Below are positions 1-5,864 of a stretch of DNA of 6,658 nt, in pieces. The translations under genes were made by a program, and so were the position numbers. Source of the DNA: Angelakisella sp. (GTDB lineage: Bacteria > Bacillota > Clostridia > Oscillospirales > Ruminococcaceae). Within the stretch, counting starts at the first letter, position 1; every line of letters begins with the position of its first letter. The DNA is taken from NCBI GenBank assembly GCA_022795575.1, contig JAAWGY010000125.1, positions 1 through 6,658 of the forward strand. The letters are read 5' to 3'. The notes beneath the pieces are model-generated. The model did no database searches, was not told the origin of the DNA, and worked only from the letters and a program-made list of their open reading frames with translations.

Positions 1-15
1 CCCCCTGGTGGGTTT

Positions 16-36
16 CTTAAGGGCAAAGCCCTTAAG
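16..36. repeat. Perfect 9-bp hairpin, left hairpin array
   Basis: CTTAAGGGC (16-24) and GCCCTTAAG (28-36) are exact reverse complements around an AAA loop. No T-run follows directly; TTCTTT at 40-45 is a weak substitute, so this is a poor intrinsic terminator. It looks like part of a dispersed intergenic repeat or the 3' end of an upstream transcription unit. The pairing is seen directly; the role is inferred. Confidence 0.75.
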
Positions 37-45
37 TCGTTCTTT

Positions 46-75
46 GGTTACTTTCTGTCGATACAGAAAGTGACC
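46..75. repeat. 13-bp hairpin, left hairpin array
   Basis: The arms at 46-58 (GGTTACTTTCTGT) and 63-75 (ACAGAAAGTGACC) pair over 13 positions with one T-G wobble and a CGAT loop. It starts 9 bases after the first hairpin. From memory, similar TTTGGTTACTTTCT/AGAAAGTAACC inverted repeats are common between genes in GC-rich Clostridia, so this is more likely a chromosomal dispersed repeat than a phage element. No T-run follows on either strand. Confidence 0.7.
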
Positions 76-130
76 CCCCGCCGGGCAGGCGGTCAAGGCG
101 TGCACATCTTCAGTTACGCACTGCCTAAGA

Positions 131-220
131 AAGGCCACAAAAACCACCAGCCTATCCCCCACAACGAAACGGAGCAACAGAACAACAACCAAAACCCCCT
201 CACAGCCAAAACTAAACCAA
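131..220 (+). other. A/C-rich, T-poor 5' leader of the portal gene
   Basis: In these 90 bases 77 are A or C, with only 4 T and 9 G, in sharp contrast to the G-rich coding sequence that follows. It lies directly before the AAGGAGG site (225-231) of the portal gene. Such a stretch would be almost unstructured as RNA. I see no convincing -35/-10 promoter in 1-238, so the start of transcription is unknown. Confidence 0.55.
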
Positions 221-238
221 CAAGAAGGAGGACACCTG

Positions 239-1387
239 ATGAAGAACTGGTTCCGAAAACCCCCGCCGCCTGCCAAAACCGCGGCGCTGCAAACCTGCCG
301 GCAGACAGAAGACAGCTTTGCCCGCTTTCCTGCCCCCCTGCGCCCCCCGGAGGCGGGGCTGTACGAGGGGCTGCGGGAGGCGGTGCCCATCATCGACGCG
401 GCGCTGCAAAAGATCGTCCGGCTGACGGCGGGGTTCCAGCTGCGCTGCCGGGACGCCGGGGCCCAGCGGTACCTGGAGCGGTTCCGGCGGGAGGTGCCGG
501 TGGGGGCCGGGGGGCGGGGGCTGGACGCCTTTCTTTCCGGCTACCTGATGAGCCTGCTCACCTACGGCAGCGCGGTGGGGGAGGTGGTGCCCGGGGCGGA
601 GGGGGACCGGGTGGAGGCCCTCTACCTTAGCGATCTGCGGGATTTGGTGATCCGGGCGGGGGACAACCCCCTAAGGGCCCAGGTGATGCTGGCCCGTCCG
701 GGAGGGCCGGCGCCGCTGCCCTACCCGGAGCTGGTGTTCTTTTCCGCCCTGGACCCGGCGCCGGGGGAGGTGACGGGGCGGTCACTGCTCCGGGGGCTGC
801 CCTTCCTCTCCGGGGTGCTGATGGAGATCTACCGGTCCATGGGGCAGAACTTCCGGCGGGTGGGGGCGGTGCGGTACGCCGTCACCTGCAAGCCGGGGCC
901 GGGAACCGATCCCCAGCAGGCAGCCGAGACCATCGCCCGGGAGTGGCAGGGGGCGATGACCGCCTCCGGCCAGGGGGAGGTGCGGGACTTTGTGGCGGTG
1001 GGGGATGTGGAGATACGGGCTATCGGTTCGGATAACCGGTTTATCGACACCGAGGTACCGGTGCGGCAGCTGCTGGAGCAGATCGTGGCCAAGACGGGGC
1101 TGCCCCCCTTCCTGTTGGGCTTAAGCTGGAGCACCACCGAGCGGATGAGCCGCCAGCAAGCGGATATCCTTACCACCGAGCTGGAGAGCTACCGCACCAT
1201 CCTTACCCCGGTGGCGGAAAAAATCTGCCGGATCGCCCTGGCGCTGGCGGGACTGCCGGACCGGGTGGAGGTGGTTTGGGAGAGCATCAGCCTACAGGAC
1301 GAGACGGAGATTGCCCAGGCCCGGTACACCAACGCCCGGGCGGCGGCGCTGGAGCAGACGCTACAAGCAAAGGAGGAGACGGCATGA
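239..1387 (+). CDS. Phage portal protein
   Basis: A 382-residue protein resembling tailed-phage portal proteins, which form the dodecameric ring at the capsid vertex, dock the terminase during packaging and join head to neck. The case rests on overall pattern and gene order rather than a catalytic motif. Features include an N-terminal charged/proline segment (W4, then PPPP), a central GRSLLRGLPFL-type segment (residues 180-190) like the conserved P/G-x-S-x-L region of portals, and GLPPFLLGLSW (287-297) followed by a long helical part rich in Glu, Gln and Arg that would suit the stem/wing helices. It is short for a portal, many of which exceed 400 residues. AAGGAGG (225-231) lies 7 bases before ATG239. 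The stop overlaps the start of the protease gene (ATGA), so the two are probably translationally coupled. The terminase large subunit usual just upstream of a portal is not within the 238 bases available. Confidence 0.88.
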   Translation: MKNWFRKPPPPAKTAALQTCRQTEDSFARFPAPLRPPEAGLYEGLREAVPIIDAALQKIVRLTAGFQLRCRDAGAQRYLERFRREVPVGAGGRGLDAFLSGYLMSLLTYGSAVGEVVPGAEGDRVEALYLSDLRDLVIRAGDNPLRAQVMLARPGGPAPLPYPELVFFSALDPAPGEVTGRSLLRGLPFLSGVLMEIYRSMGQNFRRVGAVRYAVTCKPGPGTDPQQAAETIAREWQGAMTASGQGEVRDFVAVGDVEIRAIGSDNRFIDTEVPVRQLLEQIVAKTGLPPFLLGLSWSTTERMSRQQADILTTELESYRTILTPVAEKICRIALALAGLPDRVEVVWESISLQDETEIAQARYTNARAAALEQTLQAKEETA

Positions 1388-2379
1388 ACGAGGAAAGGAC
1401 AACAACGGCGGAAAGCCCCAGGGAGGGGGACACCGCGGCGGTACCGGCGGAGGACCTGGCGCTGATTGAGCGGTTCGCCCGGCGGGCGCTGGGGGCGGAG
1501 GAGGTGTACACCTTCCCGGTGGTGCTGTGCGACAACGAGGTGGACCGGGACGGGGAGCGGTTCTCCGGGGCGGCGCTGGAGGGGCTGGCCAAGCTGTTTG
1601 TGGGGAAGACGGGCATCTTTGACCACGACCCCAAGGGCCGCAACCAGACGGCCCGGATCTACCGGTGCCGGGTGGAGGAGGACGCCACCCGGACCACCAG
1701 CGCCGGGGAGACCTACCGGGCGCTGCGGGCGGACGCCTACCTGATGCGCAGCGAGGCCAACCGGGAGCTGATCCTGGAGATCGACGGGGGCATCAAAAAG
1801 GAGGTGAGCGTGGGGTGCGCCATGGGGAGCGCGGTGTGCAGCATCTGCGGGGCGGACCGGCGGAAGGCCCCCTGCGGCCACCGCCCCGGGGAGCGGTACG
1901 AGGGCAGGCTCTGCCACACGGTATTGGGGGAGCCCACCGACGCCTACGAGTGGAGCTTTGTGGCGGTGCCGGCCCAGCCCCGGGCAGGGGTGGTAAAGGG
2001 GCTGGGGGCCCGGTCCCCAGGGGAAGGGATGCTGCCGGCGCTCCAAAAGGCCCTGGCCCGGGGGGAGGGGCTTACCCTTACCCCCGGGGAGGCGGCGGAG
2101 CTGGCCCGGTGGGCGGGGGAGCTGCGGGAGGCCGCCCGGGAGGGCCGGGAGGCCCGGGAAAAGGCACTGCAGGAGGCGGTGCGGCTGGGACGGCTGGCCT
2201 GCCCCCGGCTGGACCGGGAGCTGATCCGCCGGACGCTGGCCCCCCTGACGGCGGGGGAGATATCGGCCTGGGCGGAGGAGTACCGGCAGCGTGCGGCCAA
2301 GCGGCTGCCCATCCCCCAAACAGCCCTCCCCAAGGAGGAGGGGGCAGGGGAGGGGGGGAACGAGCCCTTCCGCGTGTAG
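1384..2379 (+). CDS. Prohead maturation protease with scaffold-like C-terminus
   Basis: A 331-residue protein occupying the place of XkdF in PBSX-like phages. In such proteins a serine protease assembles inside the procapsid and cleaves scaffold or capsid. Visible elements are FDHD with candidate catalytic His81, KKEVSVGC with candidate Ser142, and AYEWSFVAVPAQ (187-198) with Glu189 as a candidate third residue; this layout suits phage prohead proteases, but the catalytic roles are inferred. Between Ser142 and Glu189 lies a Cys/His cluster (C145, C152, C155, C164, H166, C177, H178) that looks like a small zinc-binding insertion. Residues about 215-330 are rich in Ala, Glu and Arg, predicted helical, and probably act as an internal scaffold. 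The start at 1384 is chosen over an in-frame ATG at 1276, because AAAGGAGG (1369-1376) sits 7 bases before it and it overlaps the portal stop. The final segment is Gly/Glu/Pro-rich. Confidence 0.85.
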   Translation: MNEERTTTAESPREGDTAAVPAEDLALIERFARRALGAEEVYTFPVVLCDNEVDRDGERFSGAALEGLAKLFVGKTGIFDHDPKGRNQTARIYRCRVEEDATRTTSAGETYRALRADAYLMRSEANRELILEIDGGIKKEVSVGCAMGSAVCSICGADRRKAPCGHRPGERYEGRLCHTVLGEPTDAYEWSFVAVPAQPRAGVVKGLGARSPGEGMLPALQKALARGEGLTLTPGEAAELARWAGELREAAREGREAREKALQEAVRLGRLACPRLDRELIRRTLAPLTAGEISAWAEEYRQRAAKRLPIPQTALPKEEGAGEGGNEPFRV

Positions 2380-2384
2380 GAGAG

Positions 2385-2407
2385 CATCCGGAGAAAGCCT
2401 CCGGATG
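2385..2407 (+). promoter_or_regulatory. Perfect hairpin just before the capsid gene
   Basis: CATCCGGAG (2385-2393) and CTCCGGATG (2399-2407) are exact reverse complements around a 5-base AAAGC loop, starting 6 bases after the protease stop. There is no T-run. The capsid ribosome binding site (AGGAG, 2421-2425) lies outside the stem. It could be an RNA processing or 5' stabilising structure for the capsid message; that role is inferred. Confidence 0.65.
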
Positions 2408-2433
2408 GCGACAGAGAGAAAGGAGACCACTAC

Positions 2434-3447
2434 ATGAATTACGAGACCATCCGACTGGACAAATCGATGTACAAGGGCGGCGAAAGCTTTTCCGCCCGGC
2501 TGGAGCAGCTGGACCCCTCCGCCGTCTACCAGGGCACCCCCCTGGAGGGCCTGGACGCCTACCAGCGGCAGCTGAAGCGCTTTGACATCCGGGTGAGCGG
2601 CCCCCGGAGCAGCAGCATCGAAAAGTTCTTCTCCACCGCCGACAGCGCCGCCCTCTTCCCCGAGTACGTCACCCGGGCGGTCCGCCAGGGGATGGAGGAG
2701 GGGGAGATCCTCTCCGCCATCCTGGCCAGCCGCACCGCCATCGATTCGATGGATTACCGCTCCATCGCCCTGGGGGAGGCCCCGGAGGACCTGGAGCTGA
2801 AGGAGGTGGCGGAGGGCAGCGCCATCCCCACCACCGAGATCAAGCTGAAGGAAAGCCTGGTGAAGCTGAAAAAGCGGGGCCGGATGCTCTCCGCCTCCTA
2901 TGAGGCCATCCGCTTCCAGCGGCTGGACCTCTTTACCGCCGCCCTGCGGCAGATCGGCAGCTATATCGCCAAAAGCCAGCTGGCCGACGCCGTGGCGGTG
3001 CTGATGAACGGCGACGGCAACGAGGGCAGCGCCGCCGCCGTCACCACCACCACCGGCGAGGCCCTGGCCTACCGGGACCTGGTGGGGATGTGGCAGCGGT
3101 TTGACGGCTACCGGATGGACACCCTGCTGGCCTCCCCGGATATGGCCGCGGCCATCCTGAACCTGCCGGAGATGGTAAGCCCCACTGCCGGGCTCAACTT
3201 CCAGGCCACCGGCAGGCTGGGCACCCCCCTGGGGGCGGCGCTGCTGAAGTCCTCCGCCGTCCCCGCCGGTACCGTAATTGCCCTGGACAGCCGCTCCGCC
3301 CTGGAGATGGTGGTGGCTGGCGAGGTAAACGTGGACCACGACAGGCTCATCGACACCCAGCTGGAGCGGGCCGCCGTCACCTCCATTGCCGGCTTTGCCA
3401 AGCTCTTCCCCGGGGCGGTGCAGGTGCTGAAGCTGAAGACCGCGTAA
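2434..3447 (+). CDS. Major capsid protein, HK97 fold
   Basis: A 337-residue protein in the position of XkdG, right after the protease/scaffold, which forms the icosahedral shell. The sequence fits the HK97-fold capsid group of Firmicutes myophages: an N-terminal arm, a helical segment with AVRQGMEEGEIL near residues 87-98, a Lys/Glu-rich strand region (about 129-150) that may be the E-loop, a long helix, and a C-terminus with VNVDHDRLIDTQLERAAVTS (298-317) and AGFAKLFPGAVQVL. No large N-terminal scaffolding domain is visible, consistent with the scaffold being in the preceding gene. AGGAG (2421-2425) lies 8 bases before ATG2434. It is the only gene with gaps on both sides, and each gap holds a hairpin. 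Its codons differ from its neighbours: 17 of 25 glycines use GGC and 7 use GGG, whereas about 24 of 32 portal glycines use GGG. An encapsulin shell is unlikely given the portal and tail genes. Confidence 0.9.
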   Translation: MNYETIRLDKSMYKGGESFSARLEQLDPSAVYQGTPLEGLDAYQRQLKRFDIRVSGPRSSSIEKFFSTADSAALFPEYVTRAVRQGMEEGEILSAILASRTAIDSMDYRSIALGEAPEDLELKEVAEGSAIPTTEIKLKESLVKLKKRGRMLSASYEAIRFQRLDLFTAALRQIGSYIAKSQLADAVAVLMNGDGNEGSAAAVTTTTGEALAYRDLVGMWQRFDGYRMDTLLASPDMAAAILNLPEMVSPTAGLNFQATGRLGTPLGAALLKSSAVPAGTVIALDSRSALEMVVAGEVNVDHDRLIDTQLERAAVTSIAGFAKLFPGAVQVLKLKTA

Positions 3448-3472
3448 GCGTGGGAAGGAATGCCAAAACCCC

Positions 3473-3501
3473 GGCGGGGGGAGGGAGGCGCTCCCCCCGC
3501 C
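3473..3501 (+). promoter_or_regulatory. Strong GC hairpin after the capsid gene
   Basis: GGCGGGGGGAG (3473-3483) and CTCCCCCCGCC (3491-3501) form a perfect 11-bp stem with a 7-base loop. An alternative pairing of CCGGCGGG (3471-3478) with CCCGCCGG (3500-3507) overlaps it. It starts 26 bases after the capsid stop. No T-run follows, so it is not a classic intrinsic terminator. It could be a partial terminator or a 3' stabiliser that keeps capsid RNA above that of downstream genes (inference). Confidence 0.7.
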
Positions 3502-3529
3502 CGCCGGAAGGACAAGAAGGGATGATGAG

Positions 3530-3937
3530 ATGGAGTTAACGGAAGTGGTGCGGCTCTTTGGGGAGATGTGCGCCCTGACGCCGGAGGAGGCGGAGCAGCA
3601 CCGGGACCTTTGCGCCTCCTCTATGGCCCGGGTGGAGACGGAACGGGGATTTGAGGAGGGCGGGGAGGAGGCCCTTGCCGCCTACGCCGCCGCCATGGCC
3701 TGCCGCCGGTTTGTGCTGCGGTGCATCGCCTGCGGCGGGACGGTGGCCATCGGCGACCCCAAAAGCGGCCCTGCGGGGGCCCGCAGCGCCGCCGAGGCGC
3801 TGGAGGCCGATTACCGGGCCGCCGCCGGGCGGTGGCTGCGGCCGGGGAGCTTCTGCTTTTGGCAGCTGCCCCGGCCGGAGGAGACGCCGCCGGCGGAAAG
3901 CGGCAGCGGGGAGGCACCCCCGGAGGCGGCGGGATGA
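3530..3937 (+). CDS. Probable head-tail connector (adaptor) protein
   Basis: A 135-residue mostly helical protein immediately after the capsid gene, where tailed phages encode the adaptor that binds under the portal (gp6/gp15-like; YqbG/XkdH position in PBSX-like phages). The N-terminal part begins MELTEVVRLFGEMC and continues with a helix of alternating Glu/Ala. The middle has a VAIGDPKSG turn (about residues 71-79), then a helix and an aromatic strand FCFWQL (108-113), similar in layout to connectors that end in a Phe-rich strand. The last 22 or so residues are a Pro/Glu/Ser-rich tail that looks disordered. AGAAGG (3515-3520) precedes ATG3530 by about 9 bases. The stop overlaps the next start (ATGA). 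Assignment rests mainly on position, size and predicted helices; no diagnostic catalytic motif exists for this family. Confidence 0.65.
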   Translation: MELTEVVRLFGEMCALTPEEAEQHRDLCASSMARVETERGFEEGGEEALAAYAAAMACRRFVLRCIACGGTVAIGDPKSGPAGARSAAEALEADYRAAAGRWLRPGSFCFWQLPRPEETPPAESGSGEAPPEAAG

Positions 3938-4431
3938 GGGGGGCGGTGGGCTCCCTTTTGGCGGAGCTGGAGGCGCTGCTGGCGGCGGGGCTCCCCGGCG
4001 TGGAGGTCACTACCCGCTACCCCTGCCAGCAGCGGAAACTCCCCCCGGACCGGCCCATGGTCTGGCTGGGGGTGGAGCGGATTACCGCCACGGGAAGCCC
4101 CTTTGCCCCCTACGCGGGGGAGGGGGGACCGGAGCCGGGAGGCCCCCGGGCGGGGCGGGAGCTTGAGGTGACGGTGGGGGCGGAGATCCTGGACCGCCAC
4201 GACCTGGGAAGCTGCCACCGGGTTTTTGGGGAGCTGTGCCAGCTGCTGCTTTTAGAGGAGGCCCGGCCCCAGCTCCGGGAGCTGAGCTGCAAGGAGGGCT
4301 TTTTTGACCGGGAGGCAGGGGCCTTCCGGCTGAGCTGCAGGGGGACACTGCGGGCGCTGCTGACCCGGGAGGAGGAGGCGGCCAGGCCGCTGGCCAACAT
4401 CATCGTACAAAAAAAGGAGGAAGGGATATGA
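3934..4431 (+). CDS. Probable tail terminator / tail completion protein
   Basis: A 165-residue protein lying directly before the sheath gene, the usual place for the tail terminator or completion protein that caps the tube and joins it to the neck (XkdJ-like position). It has an N-terminal helix, then alternating strands and helices: PMVWLGVERIT (47-57), a Gly/Pro loop (about 58-77), ELEVTVGAEI, a helix through CHRVFGELCQLLLL (about 95-108), and a strand near FRLSCRGTLRALL. This mixed alpha/beta layout fits tail terminators, but I do not recognise a signature. The start at 3934 overlaps the connector stop and has GGAGG (3922-3926) 7 bases upstream; the reading frame is open upstream but without such a site. 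PBSX has more genes between connector and sheath, so this protein might combine roles or a neck component may be missing. The 3' end carries an A AAA AAG heptamer and overlaps the sheath start. Confidence 0.55.
   Translation: MRGAVGSLLAELEALLAAGLPGVEVTTRYPCQQRKLPPDRPMVWLGVERITATGSPFAPYAGEGGPEPGGPRAGRELEVTVGAEILDRHDLGSCHRVFGELCQLLLLEEARPQLRELSCKEGFFDREAGAFRLSCRGTLRALLTREEEAARPLANIIVQKKEEGI
4410..4416 (+). other. A AAA AAG heptamer at the terminator-sheath junction
   Basis: The codons CAA AAA AAG place the heptamer A AAA AAG in the phase required for -1 slippage. After a slip the ribosome would read GGA GGA AGG GAT ATG, in frame with the sheath gene, and make a fusion of the two proteins. However, the A-run also forms part of the sheath ribosome binding site (AAGGAGG, 4414-4420), which explains it more simply. 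Confidence 0.3.
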
Positions 4432-5462
4432 GCGCCATGACTTACCGGCCGGGGGTGTACTCCAGTTATACCGTCACCCCCAGCTACACCGGGGCCAGGG
4501 AGGCCCTGCCGGTGGGGATCGTCGGGAGGCTGGGCCTGGACGGGGACCAGCCGGTCCTGATCCGCCGGGGGGATACCCTTACCGGGGGCACCCTTGCCGC
4601 CACAGCGGCCCGGCTGCTCTTTGGGGCGGGGCTACAGGAGTTTTGGGCCTGCCCGGTGGCGGAGGGGGCGGACGCCGCCGCCTACACCGCCGCCCTGGAG
4701 GCCCTGGGGGAGGCGGGGGAGGTGGCGCTGATCGCCATAGAGGACAGCGCCGCCGACACCCTGACGGCGGCGGCTGTTTTTGCCGAGGCCCGGTCCCAGG
4801 CACAGCGGGAGACGCTGGTCTTTGCCGGGTGCGCCGGCAACGTCACCACCGCCGCCCAGCTGGCCAAGGGGGTGGACCACCCCCGGGTGGTGCTCTGCCA
4901 CGGGGCGGCGGTGCCGGCCGGGGAGAGCCAGGGGGCGGCGTTTTGGGGGGCGGTCGCCCTGGCCGCGGCGGTGGCGGTGCTGGAGGATCCGGGCATCTCG
5001 CTGACCGGGGCGGAGCTGCCGGGGCTGACCAAGGTTACAGGGGCCACCTACGCCCAGGTGGAGGGGCTGCTGGCGGCGGGGGTTACGCCGCTCTACCCCT
5101 CCGGGGCGGGGGTGGAGGCGGTGCGGGTGCTCACCACCAGCACCACCCAGGACGGCAGCCCCAACCGGTCCTTCTCCCCCATCAACTCGGTGCTGATCAT
5201 CGACTACGTGATGAAGGCGCTGCGGCGGAGCTTGGCGGCACTTTTGAAGGGTGCCCGGAGCAGCAGGCAGACCCTTTCTGCGGTGGCAAGCCAGATTACG
5301 GTGCTGCTGGGGGAATTTGCTGACCGGGGGATCATCACCGGGTACCAGACACCCCGGGTTTACTGCCTGGCCGACGCCCCGGAGGTGTGCGTGGCGGAGG
5401 TGGCCTTTACGGCGGCCTACCTCATCAACCAGATCCACATCCGGGCACAGATACAGCTTTAA
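4428..5462 (+). CDS. Contractile tail sheath protein
   Basis: A 344-residue sheath protein (XkdK-like position), which forms the outer tail cylinder that contracts to drive the tube into the target envelope. The N-terminus TYRPGVYSSYTVTPSY resembles the start of phage sheaths, which forms a strand exchanged between subunits. The middle (about 60-235) is Ala/Gly-rich alternating strand and helix. The last 108 or so residues contain SFSPINSVLIIDYVMKALRR, a helix, DRGIITGYQT, and a final AYLINQIHIRAQIQL strand pair, typical of the conserved C-terminal sheath domain that contacts the tube. At 344 residues it is a small sheath, nearer to R-type bacteriocin sheaths than to B. subtilis XkdK or T4 gp18 (from memory). 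ATG4428 is chosen over ATG4437 because AAGGAGG (4414-4420) is 7 bases upstream and the ATGA overlap couples it to the preceding gene. Confidence 0.88.
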   Translation: MSAMTYRPGVYSSYTVTPSYTGAREALPVGIVGRLGLDGDQPVLIRRGDTLTGGTLAATAARLLFGAGLQEFWACPVAEGADAAAYTAALEALGEAGEVALIAIEDSAADTLTAAAVFAEARSQAQRETLVFAGCAGNVTTAAQLAKGVDHPRVVLCHGAAVPAGESQGAAFWGAVALAAAVAVLEDPGISLTGAELPGLTKVTGATYAQVEGLLAAGVTPLYPSGAGVEAVRVLTTSTTQDGSPNRSFSPINSVLIIDYVMKALRRSLAALLKGARSSRQTLSAVASQITVLLGEFADRGIITGYQTPRVYCLADAPEVCVAEVAFTAAYLINQIHIRAQIQL

Positions 5463-5474
5463 GGGAGGATTTTT

Positions 5475-5864
5475 ATGGCGACTATCACCTTCCCTACGGG
5501 GAGCGACATTTCCATCGAGGTAAACGGCCAGCGGCTGGCGGTGGCACAGAGCTACCGGGCCAGGACCAGCAAGGAGAGCCGGTATGTGGAGGCCTTTGGC
5601 AGCAGGGAGCCGGTGGGGGCGGTGGACGGCAGGGTAAAGCACCTCATCGAGCTGACCCGGGTAGCCGCTACCGGGGCGGCGCTGCGGGACAGGGTGGATT
5701 TTTACAGCCTTACCGACTTTAACGTTGTGGTTGCCAAGCCGGACCGGCGGGTGATCTACTCGGGGTGCCAGTGGTCGGAGATCAGCGAGGCGGCGAGTGC
5801 CGGGGACCTGGTGTTTGAGACGGTTACGATTGCTGCCAGCCGGCGGATGGAGGTGGCGGTATGA
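5475..5864 (+). CDS. Tail tube protein
   Basis: A 129-residue protein right after the sheath, in the XkdM position, whose hexameric rings stack to form the inner tail tube. It is rich in beta-prone segments: ITFPTGSDISIEVNGQRLAV (residues 4-23), KHLIELTRVAA, VDFYSLTDFNVVVAKPD, RRVIYSGCQW and FETVTIAASRRMEVAV. The VNG turn near the start, the GxxEPVG segment and the closing AASRRMEV suit clostridial myophage tube proteins. The size is near that of other tube proteins of contractile tails. AAGGGAGG (5461-5468) lies 6 bases before ATG5475. The gap to the sheath stop is only 12 bases, and the stop overlaps the next gene (ATGA), so sheath, tube and repeat protein are likely co-translated. Confidence 0.8.
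   Translation: MATITFPTGSDISIEVNGQRLAVAQSYRARTSKESRYVEAFGSREPVGAVDGRVKHLIELTRVAATGAALRDRVDFYSLTDFNVVVAKPDRRVIYSGCQWSEISEAASAGDLVFETVTIAASRRMEVAV

Noticed and set aside
16..75. CRISPR or tRNA-like element
   Set aside because: The two hairpins differ from each other in sequence and spacing, there are no repeat-spacer units, and no cloverleaf can be drawn.
70..630. + strand open frame starting in the leader and overlapping the portal gene
   Set aside because: Its second half is Gly/Ala/Arg low complexity from the portal gene in another frame, and it lacks a ribosome binding site.
1276..1383. N-terminal extension of the protease from ATG1276
   Set aside because: It would overlap the portal gene by over 100 bases, encodes low-complexity residues, and the start at 1384 has a better ribosome binding site and an ATGA overlap.
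1189..3339. Long - strand open reading frame (716 codons) across the protease and capsid genes
   Set aside because: It is antisense to two well-supported genes, is Gly/Pro/Leu/His-rich as expected from the complement of GC-rich codons, and has no domain pattern I recognise.
2434..3447. Encapsulin nanocompartment shell
   Set aside because: Portal, protease, sheath and tube genes in a collinear operon indicate a phage capsid instead.
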